Source of the DNA: Soonwooa buanensis
Lineage (GTDB): Bacteria; Bacteroidota; Bacteroidia; Flavobacteriales; Weeksellaceae
Length of the DNA stretch: 64,000 nt
Reading direction: 5' to 3'
Assembly (NCBI RefSeq): GCF_900167905.1
Contig: NZ_FUYZ01000002.1
Location: 402,090-466,089 of the forward strand
Below the pieces are notes generated by a model. It was given only the letters and a program-made list of their open reading frames with translations, was not told the DNA's origin and did not search any database. The number at the start of each line of letters is the position of its first letter. The first letter of the stretch is position 1. Positions 34,713 through 43,959 of the stretch are shown one piece after another. Made by a program: the position numbers and the translations under genes.

Positions 34713-36368
34713 TTATGAAAATTGTTTTTTTCTGAGCCAGAAGAATAATGCACCCAGCACGCCCAAAATCCCTAGTGGTAAAAGGAGATTGGTCCATTGC
34801 CATTTTTGACGTTCGGCATCAATACGTTGTTTGTCGAGAAGTCGCATTTCTATATTTCGGTTACGAAGCGCCATCAAGTTGGAGTCGTCCAAAAGATAAT
34901 CGAGCGCATTTCTGAGGAATTGCTCGTTGCCATAACGCTGCTGCGTTAGATAATCGAAGCCTAGCGGCATCGCTTGACCTTTTACGGTTTGATTTCTTGC
35001 AATGTCACCATCCGCAATCACAATCATTTTATTGTTTGAACTTTGATTTTTAAAATTCGGGAAGCTATTTTTTTCGCTTCTTGTAGCATAAGCCGACTGG
35101 AATTTCCCTTCCAAAGACACTGCAAAAATCTTAGGCGTAGAGGCTTGTTCCATTGCGCCAATACTGTCCATTTTTACCATTTCGGAAAGTGAAACATAAT
35201 TAGGAATTGATTTCGTAATCGTGTGGTCACTCGACTCAAATAAAACGTTGAATTTTGTGTTTTTTCTGGAAAGTGTATCAATAGAAGTCGGGAATTCAAA
35301 CTTAACAGGATTAATATTTTTCGTTATTGCGTTTTGATTTTGCGAAATGCCAAGTGGGAAATAAGGCCACATCAAATTCGTGAATTGTGGATTACCAGCC
35401 ACTTCGCCAGTCACTAAACGAATTAGAGCCGATTGCTTCATATCCTTAACCAAACCGGGATTAACACGAACGCCGTAACTGAACATCATGTCCGTCAAAT
35501 TCATATCAACTGGATATGCCATAATTTTTTTGGAACGGAAAAGTGTGTCCATTTCGGCATTAACGGCGTCCAACATCCAAAGGCTTTTTCCGCCATTCAT
35601 GATGTATTGGTCAAGGATAACTTTTTCGTTGGTTGTAAAAGCTTTACGAGGTTTTGCAATCACCAAAGCGTCCATTTGTCGAAGTTTTGGGATGTCAGCG
35701 AGACTTAGCTCAGTTTTATTTTCTGGGATAATTGGACCAACATTATAATTTTCTAGAGCCATTTCCACAAAGCTGGTGAATTCTTGTTTTCCCAATTCGT
35801 CTTGATTAACCAAAAATCCAATATTTTTCTTGTGTTCTTCGGTCATCGCTTTGATGTTCGACGCAAAATTATATTCAAGACTTTCTATGGATTTATTAAG
35901 TTGCTCGCTAGAATCGATGCCCGTTTGTTGGATAATTAACGGAATCGCAAATCCATAGTCTTCATATTTGATCGCAGCATACGGATACATCACGATATTG
36001 GTGATTTTTCCGTCTTTGATGTCTGGTAACATCGACGGTTGCATGCCCATCGCTTGTAACGTATCCATCGGGATTTTTTCCGCAATTGGATCGCGGAATT
36101 TGTAATCGATTTTTGGATTTATCTTTCGGAATTCGTCCAAAAGGAATTTGGTTTCGTTTTGTAATTGTTTAAAAGAAGCTGGGAAATCGCCATCCAAATA
36201 AACCTCGATCATTACAGGTTTTTTGATGGACTCCAAAGTTTTAATCGTTGCGTCCGAAAGTGTGTAACGTTTTTCTGAAGTTAAGTCAAATCGTTTGTAG
36301 AACACGCCAAAAATGCCTAACAATAGCAAAAGTCCTACGAGAATATATATGATTTTGTTTTTATTCAT
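34713..36368 (-). CDS. gldG: Gliding-associated ABC transporter substrate-binding component GldG
   Basis: GldG works with GldF and the ATPase GldA in an ABC transporter linked to gliding motility in Flavobacteriia. The 551-residue protein has an N-terminal membrane helix (about 5-24), a large periplasmic region of the ABC-type uncharacterised transport family (KRYTLSDATIKTLESIKKPV; LVNQDELGKQEFTSFVEMAL; NGGKSLWMLDAVNAEMD) and a second helix near the C-terminus (LLPLGILGVLGALFFWLRKK). It lies 22 bases after gldF. gldA is not in this window. Confidence 0.94.
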   Translation of the reverse strand: MNKNKIIYILVGLLLLLGIFGVFYKRFDLTSEKRYTLSDATIKTLESIKKPVMIEVYLDGDFPASFKQLQNETKFLLDEFRKINPKIDYKFRDPIAEKIPMDTLQAMGMQPSMLPDIKDGKITNIVMYPYAAIKYEDYGFAIPLIIQQTGIDSSEQLNKSIESLEYNFASNIKAMTEEHKKNIGFLVNQDELGKQEFTSFVEMALENYNVGPIIPENKTELSLADIPKLRQMDALVIAKPRKAFTTNEKVILDQYIMNGGKSLWMLDAVNAEMDTLFRSKKIMAYPVDMNLTDMMFSYGVRVNPGLVKDMKQSALIRLVTGEVAGNPQFTNLMWPYFPLGISQNQNAITKNINPVKFEFPTSIDTLSRKNTKFNVLFESSDHTITKSIPNYVSLSEMVKMDSIGAMEQASTPKIFAVSLEGKFQSAYATRSEKNSFPNFKNQSSNNKMIVIADGDIARNQTVKGQAMPLGFDYLTQQRYGNEQFLRNALDYLLDDSNLMALRNRNIEMRLLDKQRIDAERQKWQWTNLLLPLGILGVLGALFFWLRKKQFS

Positions 36369-36390
36369 TTTAAAAAAGATATAGGAAATT

Positions 36391-37119
36391 TTACTTCTTT
36401 TTTGATACCGAAAATTGAGCGATTTTAAGACAAATAATCATTACTAATACAAAATAAAATAAATCTCGAGTATCGATAAGTCCTCTAGTGAAAGACATGA
36501 AATGCTGATAAAACCCAAAATTCTGCAAAATGAAATCTGCGCCACCAAGTAACTTGTAACTTGCTAATTGTTCGATCCCGAAATACATGACGAAGCAAAG
36601 CAAAACACCAAGTAGATACGCCATAATTTGGTTTGACGAAAATGATGATGCTAAAATCCCCAATGCTGAAAATCCACCAATTAAAACGATTAATCCAAAA
36701 TAGCTTCCAAAGGTCATTCCCATGTCGATGTTGCCTTCTGGAATTCCTAAATTATAAACGGTATAAAAATAAATTAATGATGGAATTAAACATAAAACGC
36801 CAATCATCCAAACGGAAAAAAACTTTCCATTAATGATATCCGATATTTTTAAAGGTTGCGAAAATAGCCATAGCAAAGTCCCAGATTGTTGTTCTTCTGC
36901 CAAACTTCGCATCGTTAAAGCTGGAATGATAAACATCAAAAGCCAAGGCGCTAACACGAAAAAGCTTTGTAAAGAAGCGCTGCCGATGTCTAAGATGTTG
37001 AAACTGTTTTCGAAGAAGAATAAAAACAAAGCCGATACAAAACTAAAAGCGCTGATGATAACCCACGCGCTCCAGTTTCCGAAATAGCTCCAAAGTTCTT
37101 TTTTAAATATTGCAAACAT
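36391..37119 (-). CDS. gldF: Gliding-associated ABC transporter permease GldF
   Basis: A 242-residue ABC-2-type permease with six hydrophobic helices. Near the N-terminus it reads IFKKELWSYFGNWSAW, then MRSLAEEQQSGTLLWLFSQP, the cytoplasmic coupling segment typical of GldF/NatB-like permeases. Followed by gldG after 22 bases. Together they give the membrane part of the transporter. gldF starts 59 bases after hemJ, possibly sharing its transcript. Confidence 0.94.
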   Translation of the reverse strand: MFAIFKKELWSYFGNWSAWVIISAFSFVSALFLFFFENSFNILDIGSASLQSFFVLAPWLLMFIIPALTMRSLAEEQQSGTLLWLFSQPLKISDIINGKFFSVWMIGVLCLIPSLIYFYTVYNLGIPEGNIDMGMTFGSYFGLIVLIGGFSALGILASSFSSNQIMAYLLGVLLCFVMYFGIEQLASYKLLGGADFILQNFGFYQHFMSFTRGLIDTRDLFYFVLVMIICLKIAQFSVSKKK

Positions 37120-37178
37120 GCGTTTTTCTAGTTTGTAGTTTTTGTACTTTTTGTACTTAGACTTTAATGTCTAAAAAA

Positions 37179-37724
37179 TTACTTTTTTCCTTTGTTAACC
37201 AATTTGACAGTTGCCATAATCAGCATTATGATAACGATGAAACCTACTAATAATTGCCACCAATACTCGATAATATAGTATTTTAAAATCACTGTAAAAA
37301 CAACACCGAATAATAAGAAAGTCGCAATTTCGTTGATTTGTCGTAATTTAATATTTGAGGTTTCTAAAGTTTTACCATTTAAGATTTGGAGGCTTTTAGT
37401 TTTTTTCCAAGCCCAAATATGGTAGGCCAAAAGTCCTATTAAAAATGTTAATTTTAAATGAAACCAAGGCATTTTCATAAGACCAGTATTTAACCCAATC
37501 ATGATCAAACCGCAAGAAAGCATGATGATACCTGCAGGAACGATGATGATGTTCCATAATCTTTTTGCCATGTAGGCATATTGCTCACGCAGGATATTTT
37601 GTTTTGGATTTTCGAAGTCGTCGGTATCTTTATAATACACGAAAATTCTTGGTAAATAAAACATTCCAGCAAAATAGCTGACCATAAAAATAATGTGAAT
37701 CGCTTTGATAATCAAATAGAGCAC
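37179..37724 (-). CDS. hemJ: Protoporphyrinogen oxidase HemJ (CopD-like)
   Basis: HemJ oxidises protoporphyrinogen IX to protoporphyrin IX, the step after HemN, coupled to the respiratory chain. At 181 residues with four to five helices it matches the family. The conserved His in KAIHIIFMVSYFAGMFYLPR (residues 8-27, in part) and the later WFHLKLTFLIGLLAYH region are visible. The start is GTG at 37724, preceded by a TATATTTG box at 37739. HemN at 18157 suggests the window holds two scattered haem genes. Confidence 0.9.
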   Translation of the reverse strand: MLYLIIKAIHIIFMVSYFAGMFYLPRIFVYYKDTDDFENPKQNILREQYAYMAKRLWNIIIVPAGIIMLSCGLIMIGLNTGLMKMPWFHLKLTFLIGLLAYHIWAWKKTKSLQILNGKTLETSNIKLRQINEIATFLLFGVVFTVILKYYIIEYWWQLLVGFIVIIMLIMATVKLVNKGKK

Positions 37725-37738
37725 GTGTCAAATTTTTG

Positions 37739-37746
37739 CAAATATA
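37739..37746 (-). promoter_or_regulatory. Putative -7 box of hemJ
   Basis: The minus strand reads TATATTTG, 14 bases before the GTG start, implying a very short leader. Confidence 0.45.
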
Positions 37747-37849
37747 CTTTTAATTGCTAAAACAAAATTGACGATGCCTTAAATATCTTGTAAATTGTGA
37801 AATTGGTTTTTTTATCTTTTATTTGCAAAAGATTAATAAAAAATTAAAA

Positions 37850-40021
37850 ATGAAAGGAATATTACAAGTTATTTTCTTGTTTTGTGCGTTTTCTTTATCT
37901 TTTGGTCAATCTGGACAAAAAGTAGCGAAGAGAATTATGGATTATAAAACAAGTAAACAAAGTTTTGAAAGCTACAATCTTTTTAAGAAAAACGAGGTCG
38001 CTAGCAAAAATGCCGTATACAAGCAATCTGCGACTGATGCTATTGTACTAGATCTTGATAAGAAACAATTAGAAAGTTTGGTTTCAAAACGACCAACAGC
38101 TATCGAAATGACTTTTCCGTTTCGTGAAAAAATGATTACTGTCGAGTTGTTACAGAATGATATTTTTGGTGGTGAAAAGACTTTGACTGTTCAAACGGAC
38201 AAAGGAGAATTCAAAAATTATAAACCAGGCGTATATTATCAAGGTATTATTAAAGGTGATGCATCTTCAATAGTTGCGTTTAGCTTTTTTGAAGATGATG
38301 TTGTAGGATTGGCTTCTGACCTTAAGATTGGAAATGTCGTATTAGGAAAGGCTGTTTCTTCTGAAGATTTCGTTGTTTATTCCGATGCTACTTTAACGGG
38401 AAAAAGTCAGTTTGTTTGTAAGGCTGATGCTTTGATGGAAAATCAAAATCAGAAAATTTCATTTGATCCTAATGCAATCTCTAAAACGGCTCAAACAACC
38501 GAGAATTGTGTAAGAGTGTATTATGAAATCTGTAATAAACCCTACATTCAGAACGGGAGAGATGTTACTAAAACAACCAACTGGATAACAGCAATCCATA
38601 ATAATATTGGAACTTTGTATAATAATGATGGTGTTAAAATGTCATTGCATGAGATTTTTGTATGGACATCGGCTGATCCTTATACTGGAAGTTTTGACGA
38701 AAATTTAGCAAAGTTTAAGGCTACTCGTACAAGTTTTAATGGAGATCTCGCGCATCTCGTTAATTATCCTTCAACGACAAGTGTAGCTTACCTTAACTCT
38801 TTGTGCTCTGTAAGTAAATATGCTTATTCTGGAATCGATATGACTTATGCAAATGTGCCGACTTATTCTTGGACGATTATGGCAATGACGCATGAGATGG
38901 GACATTCTTTAGGTTCGCCACATACACACGCTTGTGTATGGAATGGTGATAATACGCCAATCGATGGTTGTGGCCCGGTTGGTGGCTATTCCGAAGGTTG
39001 TGATGGTCCAATTCCTGCAAAAGGAACAATAATGAGTTATTGTCATTTGGTAGGTGGCGTTGGTATTAATTTGGCATTAGGTTTTGGTCCACAGCCAGGC
39101 GCGTTAATTCGTCAGACAGTAGACTCTAAAGCATGTCTTAACACAGATTGTGTGACAGGTTGTAACCCAACGGTGTCCAATCTTCAGATTTCCAACCTGA
39201 CTCCAAATTCTCTTACAGCGACAATTATCGATAATAATGGAGGAACTGAATGGAAATATAAAATTGCTAAAACGGATGGTACTGTTGTTAAGTCTGGCGT
39301 TGTAACCAATAAAGTTATTAATATTGCTACTTTAGAACCTAACACCTATTATACTATAAGTGTTGGCGTTAATTGTGGTGGCGAAAATTCTTATGCCGTG
39401 ACTCAACTTATTATGACAGATGCACAATGGTGTGGGTCTAATTATAATTTTACAGATTCTGGAGGCGAAGATCGCGATTATGGCAATAGTGAAGTTATTG
39501 TTAAAACTTTTACACCTAGCAACCCCAATGATAAGATTAAGCTAACATTTACTGAGTTTGTAACAGAACAAGGTGGTGATATGATGAGAATTTATGACGG
39601 ACCTAATATTGCATCAACTCCATTTTTACATAACGGTTCAATTAATATTTCGGGAACGCAAAATTTAGGCTCTTTCGAGTCGACACACCCGACAGGAGCA
39701 ATCACAATACGTTTTTCATCTAACGCTTCGGTTGTTGAGAAAGGATGGATTGCGAAAGTAGAATGTAAAACATTATCTACTATTGATGTTAAAACGATCG
39801 GCTTTTCATTAGCTGTTACTGGATCAAAAAATACTTTAATAGTAAAATCGAATAAAGTGATTGATAAGTTGGAGATTTTTGATATGGCTGGAAAAATTGT
39901 TAAAACAGATCTAGCACTTGATAGAAATTCTGAAGTTAACATTAGTAGACTTGCTTCAGGCGTTTATGTTGCTTACGCAACAATTGAAGGACAAGTTATT
40001 TCTAAAAAGTTTGTTAAATAA
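37850..40021 (+). CDS. Secreted M12B-type zinc metalloprotease with CUB and T9SS domains
   Basis: About 723 residues from the ATG at 37850, which opens a signal peptide (MKGILQVIFLFCAFSLSFG). Order: propeptide-like region (20-200), reprolysin-like domain with the extended zinc motif HEMGHSLGSPH (His348, Glu349, His352, His358), a fibronectin III-like domain (about 445-530), a CUB-like domain (about 535-645, WCGSNYNFTDSGG start), and a C-terminal T9SS type A sorting domain (about 650-723). It should be secreted through type IX and activated by removal of the propeptide. Monocistronic with a strong terminator. Confidence 0.93.
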   Translation: MKGILQVIFLFCAFSLSFGQSGQKVAKRIMDYKTSKQSFESYNLFKKNEVASKNAVYKQSATDAIVLDLDKKQLESLVSKRPTAIEMTFPFREKMITVELLQNDIFGGEKTLTVQTDKGEFKNYKPGVYYQGIIKGDASSIVAFSFFEDDVVGLASDLKIGNVVLGKAVSSEDFVVYSDATLTGKSQFVCKADALMENQNQKISFDPNAISKTAQTTENCVRVYYEICNKPYIQNGRDVTKTTNWITAIHNNIGTLYNNDGVKMSLHEIFVWTSADPYTGSFDENLAKFKATRTSFNGDLAHLVNYPSTTSVAYLNSLCSVSKYAYSGIDMTYANVPTYSWTIMAMTHEMGHSLGSPHTHACVWNGDNTPIDGCGPVGGYSEGCDGPIPAKGTIMSYCHLVGGVGINLALGFGPQPGALIRQTVDSKACLNTDCVTGCNPTVSNLQISNLTPNSLTATIIDNNGGTEWKYKIAKTDGTVVKSGVVTNKVINIATLEPNTYYTISVGVNCGGENSYAVTQLIMTDAQWCGSNYNFTDSGGEDRDYGNSEVIVKTFTPSNPNDKIKLTFTEFVTEQGGDMMRIYDGPNIASTPFLHNGSINISGTQNLGSFESTHPTGAITIRFSSNASVVEKGWIAKVECKTLSTIDVKTIGFSLAVTGSKNTLIVKSNKVIDKLEIFDMAGKIVKTDLALDRNSEVNISRLASGVYVAYATIEGQVISKKFVK

Positions 40022-40041
40022 TTTATTAGAAAATTAAACAT

Positions 40042-40075
40042 AAAAAAGCGTTTGTTAATAACAAACGCTTTTTTT
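40042..40075. terminator. Bidirectional intrinsic terminator
   Basis: AAAAAAGCGTTTGTTA and TAACAAACGCTTTTTT form a perfect stem between the convergent protease and SAM-hydrolase-like genes. Confidence 0.88.
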
Positions 40076-40085
40076 ATTTTAGACT

Positions 40086-40913
40086 TTATTCAAATTCGAT
40101 ATAGATTTTTTCGCCCATATTCATACCGAATAAAGAGGCGGCACCATTGTGAAGACTGCCTTTGTATACTGTAAGTTCGAGAAGATTATTATCATTAAAT
40201 ATAACCGCAGATTTACCGTGATATTCTTGCTCTTGTTCCCAATTTGAGATTAAATCTGTGTATTGATTAAAAATCTTTGTTAAAACGATATTCCTGAATT
40301 TAATCGTAAAAGATTCGAAGTTGCTCGCATGTTTTTCAAAAAGACTTTTATGGATATTTGAGATCACATTTCCAAAATTGTCAACATACATTACTTCGCC
40401 GATAATCATTTTTTCGGAAGCTTTGTAGCTTGCATTCACAAAGAAAGTTTCCTTTGTATCTAGCGTTGGACGACCAATAACTTCTGGCACGCCACCATTA
40501 GAAAGGTGGATGGCAGCAGGGACAAAAATATCCGTTGCCGTAAAGTTAATCGTGTCATCAAATCTTTTATTCAGTGTGATTTCGTAAACGTAATCTGGCT
40601 TAATATCGAAAAAAATTAAGTTAAGAACGCCGTTGTCAGCTGCTAAAAAGTAATGCCCATCAACTTTTGCGAGAATGTTTTTTCGGTCTTTATGATAAAA
40701 GCTATCAACACAAATTATATGAATACTGCCAGTTGGGAAGCTTTTGTAAGAACTTCTAATAATATAGGCGGTCTGTTGAAGATTGTAGGCTAAAATATCG
40801 TGGCTGATATCAACCAATTTTATGTTTTCGTTCTGACTAAGAAGACTGCCTTTGATGCAGGCAACGCGATGGTCGACGGTTCCGTAATCCGAAGTTAAAC
40901 TTATAATTGGCAT
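40086..40913 (-). CDS. SAM hydroxide adenosyltransferase (chlorinase/fluorinase-like, DUF62)
   Basis: About 275 residues from the ATG at 40913 (MPIISLTSDYG); a TTG six codons upstream is ignored. The N-terminal LTSDYGTVDHRVACIKG, VDISHDI and FLAADNGVLN match the family that hydrolyses S-adenosylmethionine to adenosine and methionine, structurally related to SAM halogenases. Halogenase use is not indicated. It is divergent from phoH, with no operon partner. Confidence 0.9.
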   Translation of the reverse strand: MPIISLTSDYGTVDHRVACIKGSLLSQNENIKLVDISHDILAYNLQQTAYIIRSSYKSFPTGSIHIICVDSFYHKDRKNILAKVDGHYFLAADNGVLNLIFFDIKPDYVYEITLNKRFDDTINFTATDIFVPAAIHLSNGGVPEVIGRPTLDTKETFFVNASYKASEKMIIGEVMYVDNFGNVISNIHKSLFEKHASNFESFTIKFRNIVLTKIFNQYTDLISNWEQEQEYHGKSAVIFNDNNLLELTVYKGSLHNGAASLFGMNMGEKIYIEFE

Positions 40914-40982
40914 CTCTTTTATTTTATGCAAAATTAACTATAAATATATGCTCAGGTCAAGGCTTTCCTCAAATCAATTCTA

Positions 40983-40990
40983 TATATTTG
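40983..40990 (+). promoter_or_regulatory. Putative -7 box of phoH
   Basis: TATATTTG, a perfect TAnnTTTG match, 23 bases before the phoH ATG. Confidence 0.5.
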
Positions 40991-41013
40991 TTAGGAAAAT
41001 ACTCTGAAAATAT

Positions 41014-41976
41014 ATGTATGAACTAAATTATGAAATTTCTGACATCGATACAAAAATCTTCTATGGTGTACAGAATCAATACTTTAATTTAATTAAATCT
41101 AGCTTTCCAACTCTTAAAATTACAGGTCGTGATAATTATATTTTTGCGATGGGTAATCAAGAAACTTTAGATGTTCTTAAATCTAGGCTAGACGATATTG
41201 TTGCTTTTATTTCTAAACATAACAGCATCGATCTCAAAAATGTTGAATCTATTTTAAAAATAAAATCCGAGGAAGAAAAGCAATTGGTTTTTGACCAAGA
41301 TATCATTGTTAAAGGTGTTAACGGAAAAGTTATCAAAGCTAAAACATCTAATCTTAAAAAATTAGTAAAAACTACTGATAAGAAAGATATGGTGTTCGCA
41401 ATTGGACCTGCCGGAACTGGGAAAACCTATACCAGCGTGGCTTTAGCGGTACGAGCACTTCGTGATAAAGAGGTTAAAAGGATCATCTTGACGAGACCTG
41501 CAGTGGAAGCGGGGGAGAGTTTGGGATTTTTACCTGGCGACCTTAAAGAAAAATTAGATCCGTATTTGCAACCATTGTATGACGCCCTTCGAGATATGAT
41601 TCCGCATGAGAAGCTAGAAGGCTTTATGGAAAAGAAAGTTATCGAAGTAGCACCTTTGGCTTTTATGCGTGGACGTACGCTGGATGACGCTTTTGTAATT
41701 TTGGATGAAGCGCAAAATACGACACATTCTCAAATGAAAATGTTTTTAACAAGAATGGGTATGAATGCTAAATTTATTATCACAGGCGATCCTAGTCAAG
41801 TTGACTTACCTAAAAATCAGCAATCTGGTCTTCGAGAATCGATGAGGATTTTGAAAGATGTCGAAGAAATTGGTTTTGTGTATTTAACAGAAGAAGATGT
41901 TGTTAGACATCCGGTGGTTAAGAAAATTATCTTGGCTTATAATAAGGAAGATCAGCAAAATCAACCAAATAAATAA
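41014..41976 (+). CDS. phoH: PhoH-family ATPase
   Basis: A 320-residue P-loop ATPase of the PhoH/PhoL type, proposed to act in RNA metabolism. Walker A is GPAGTGKT (131-138), followed by ILTRPAVEAGESLGFLPGDL, Walker B in AFVILDEAQNTT and the sensor ITGDPSQVDLP. An N-terminal nucleic-acid-binding-like region precedes it (about 1-75). Ten bases later a small lipoprotein gene begins, probably in the same transcript. Confidence 0.94.
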   Translation: MYELNYEISDIDTKIFYGVQNQYFNLIKSSFPTLKITGRDNYIFAMGNQETLDVLKSRLDDIVAFISKHNSIDLKNVESILKIKSEEEKQLVFDQDIIVKGVNGKVIKAKTSNLKKLVKTTDKKDMVFAIGPAGTGKTYTSVALAVRALRDKEVKRIILTRPAVEAGESLGFLPGDLKEKLDPYLQPLYDALRDMIPHEKLEGFMEKKVIEVAPLAFMRGRTLDDAFVILDEAQNTTHSQMKMFLTRMGMNAKFIITGDPSQVDLPKNQQSGLRESMRILKDVEEIGFVYLTEEDVVRHPVVKKIILAYNKEDQQNQPNK

Positions 41977-41986
41977 TTTTTTGTGC

Positions 41987-42439
41987 GTGAAATACTTATA
42001 TATATTGTTGGTAACTGTTTTAGCATTACAATGTTCACCTCAAAATAAAGTAGTTACTTCTGGTTCGGATGCAATCGCTTTTGAAGTAATTCATCAATCA
42101 AAACTTGAGATGTTAGGAGATAACACTTCCAGAATATTAAATAGTCAGCAGGAGATTGACTATTTGTATCAGTTTTTGAATGCTTCGCCGAAAGGTTATG
42201 GACAAATTCCTATTCCTGCGTATGATGCTAACGAAACCCTCATTACAATAAATGCAACGCCTAAAACCATGAATGATATCAAAGTTGTTTCTATCGTAAA
42301 AAATGGTGATAAGTTGAATATTATTGGCGAAGATGTCGAAAACCCTCATTTAAAACCTGAATCTAGATGGAAAAGTGCGATCATAATCAAGCTTTCAGGA
42401 GTTTATCATAATCAAACTATTAGTTTTACTGTTAAATAA
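41987..42439 (+). CDS. Putative lipoprotein of unknown function
   Basis: About 150 residues if started at GTG 41987 (KYLYILLVTVLALQC), which gives a lipobox Cys near residue 16; a longer frame reaching back into phoH, or TTG at 41981, is less convincing. The mature part is an all-beta-looking domain (GQIPIPAYDANETLITINAT; VVSIVKNGDKLNIIGED) without a known motif. It follows phoH by ten bases. Not recognised; envelope location is the only supported statement. Confidence 0.72.
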   Translation: MKYLYILLVTVLALQCSPQNKVVTSGSDAIAFEVIHQSKLEMLGDNTSRILNSQQEIDYLYQFLNASPKGYGQIPIPAYDANETLITINATPKTMNDIKVVSIVKNGDKLNIIGEDVENPHLKPESRWKSAIIIKLSGVYHNQTISFTVK

Positions 42440-42612
42440 ATTAACATAAACAAAAATTTTAACAATTCGTAATCTTTTACAAACGCATGTGTATGCAGGT
42501 TTTTGTGATTTTAGTATATATTGTTTATTTTAAATTTTAACATATTTTATAATTTGGTCTCGAATTTGCATCATAAAAAATATATAACAAAATCAATACA
42601 AACATTAGAATT

Positions 42613-43110
42613 ATGAAAAAGTTATTTTTAGTAGGTGCTTTGGCACTTTTTGGAGCAATGAACGCTCAAACAGGATTTAAATTAGGAGCTAACGTGGGTT
42701 TACCAGTTGGAGATGCTTCAAATACATCTAGTTTTACTGCGGGAGTTGATGCTTCATATTTATGGCCAATCGCTACGGATTTTAATCTTGGTCTTGCATC
42801 AGGATATAATATTTATTTTGGTAAAGATCTTGACACAGGCTATGGAACATATAAAATACCAAATGTAAATGTTGTTCCAATTGCTGCATCTGGACAATAT
42901 CGTTTCACTCCTGAGTTTAGTTTAACTGTAGATTTAGGATATGCATTTGCATTTGCAGATGGTAATAGTGATGGGGGATTTTATTATGCGCCTAAAGCAG
43001 CCTATCATTTTGGACCTAGCGAAATTAATTTAAGCTATAGAGGTATTTCTCAAGATGGAGGTAACGGCGGTTCTGTTAACTTGGGCTATGCATATTCATT
43101 TGGGAAATAA
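42613..43110 (+). CDS. Small outer-membrane beta-barrel protein (paralog 1)
   Basis: A 165-residue protein with signal peptide MKKLFLVGALALFGAMNAQ and alternating hydrophobic strands ending in FGK, typical of the eight-stranded OmpA-like/porin-family barrel. The segment KLGANVGLPVGDA with the following GVDASYLWPIATDFNLGL aligns with the next gene's protein, so the two are tandem paralogs. The leader DNA of this gene is nearly the same as that of the gene at 47320. Function unknown. Confidence 0.85.
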   Translation: MKKLFLVGALALFGAMNAQTGFKLGANVGLPVGDASNTSSFTAGVDASYLWPIATDFNLGLASGYNIYFGKDLDTGYGTYKIPNVNVVPIAASGQYRFTPEFSLTVDLGYAFAFADGNSDGGFYYAPKAAYHFGPSEINLSYRGISQDGGNGGSVNLGYAYSFGK

Positions 43111-43136
43111 TTAAGTATTTATATTTTATAGATATA

Positions 43137-43163
43137 AAGCATCCAATTTTTGGATGCTTTTTT
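43137..43163 (+). terminator. Intrinsic terminator
   Basis: AAGCATCCAA pairs with TTGGATGCTT and is followed by T6. Confidence 0.82.
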
Positions 43164-43214
43164 ATTTTGCTTTTTTTAAGAAAAAGGTTGTATTTTCGCG
43201 GCTAATTTTTATTT

Positions 43215-43733
43215 ATGAAGAAAATATTATTTTTTGCAATGGCTTTTGCTGCGATTATTACTAAGGCTCAAGTTAATTCTAATTTTAAAATAGGTGCTCA
43301 TGTTGGTTTGCCTTTAGGAGATACAAAAGATGCTATTACTGTGACAACTGGTGTTGATGTTGCTTATGTCTGGGAAGTTGCTCCTAATTTTGAATTGGGG
43401 ATAACTACGGGTTACTCAGCGTATTTTTATAAAGAGGCACAGCGTATTAATTTTATGGACTATAGATATGACTTCAGACCAGAGCCGACTAGTCTTGTGC
43501 CTGTTGCGCTTACTACTCAATATAATATTGCTAAGAAAGTTAGTCTAGGTCTCGATTTGGGTTATGGTTTTGTTTTAAACGGGAACAGAGAAGGAGGTTT
43601 TCTATACCAGCCAAAGCTAGGTGTTATTATTGGTAAGGGTAACGAGCTTTATGTCGGTTATAAAGGCATTAGTGTTAAAGGAGGTTCGGTGCAATCGTTT
43701 AATATTGGGTATGCTTATTCTTTCAGAAAGTAA
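43215..43733 (+). CDS. Small outer-membrane beta-barrel protein (paralog 2)
   Basis: A 172-residue barrel protein with signal MKKILFFAMAFAAIITKAQ, aligning end to end with the preceding product: FKIGAHVGLPLGDT, GVDVAYVWEVAPNFELGI, GYAYSFRK at the C-terminus. A tandem duplication that has diverged. It probably sits in the outer membrane; no ligand is evident. Each copy has its own terminator, so they are separate transcripts. Confidence 0.85.
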   Translation: MKKILFFAMAFAAIITKAQVNSNFKIGAHVGLPLGDTKDAITVTTGVDVAYVWEVAPNFELGITTGYSAYFYKEAQRINFMDYRYDFRPEPTSLVPVALTTQYNIAKKVSLGLDLGYGFVLNGNREGGFLYQPKLGVIIGKGNELYVGYKGISVKGGSVQSFNIGYAYSFRK

Positions 43734-43761
43734 TAATCAGAAAATACTTACTTTTAAGATT

Positions 43762-43788
43762 AAACCACTTGTAATAGTGGTTTTTTTT
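43762..43788 (+). terminator. Intrinsic terminator
   Basis: AAACCACT and AGTGGTTT stem with a short TGTAAT loop, followed by T8. Confidence 0.8.
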
Positions 43789-43901
43789 ATTCAATGTGAG
43801 GTATTTTTAAACTTTTCTGAATGCTTTTCTGAAATCGTTGCTAAATGTTAAACTTGAGTGTTTATTTTTTAAATCAAAATAGCTGATATATTTCATAATT
43901 T

Positions 43902-43938
43902 TTGTTAAAAATAGTTAAAACGAAATCTTATAAATTTG
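43902..43938 (+). promoter_or_regulatory. Putative promoter of barrel gene 3
   Basis: TTG at 43902-43904 and TAAATTTG at 43931-43938; the 26-base spacing is longer than usual, so only the -7 box is convincing. Confidence 0.4.
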
Positions 43939-43959
43939 CAGCATCAATTTTAATCAATT

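Noticed and set aside
41897..41986. Longer N-terminus of the lipoprotein overlapping phoH
   Set aside because: The extra 30 residues would overlap phoH by 80 bases and bury the lipobox signal, which works only with the start near 41987.
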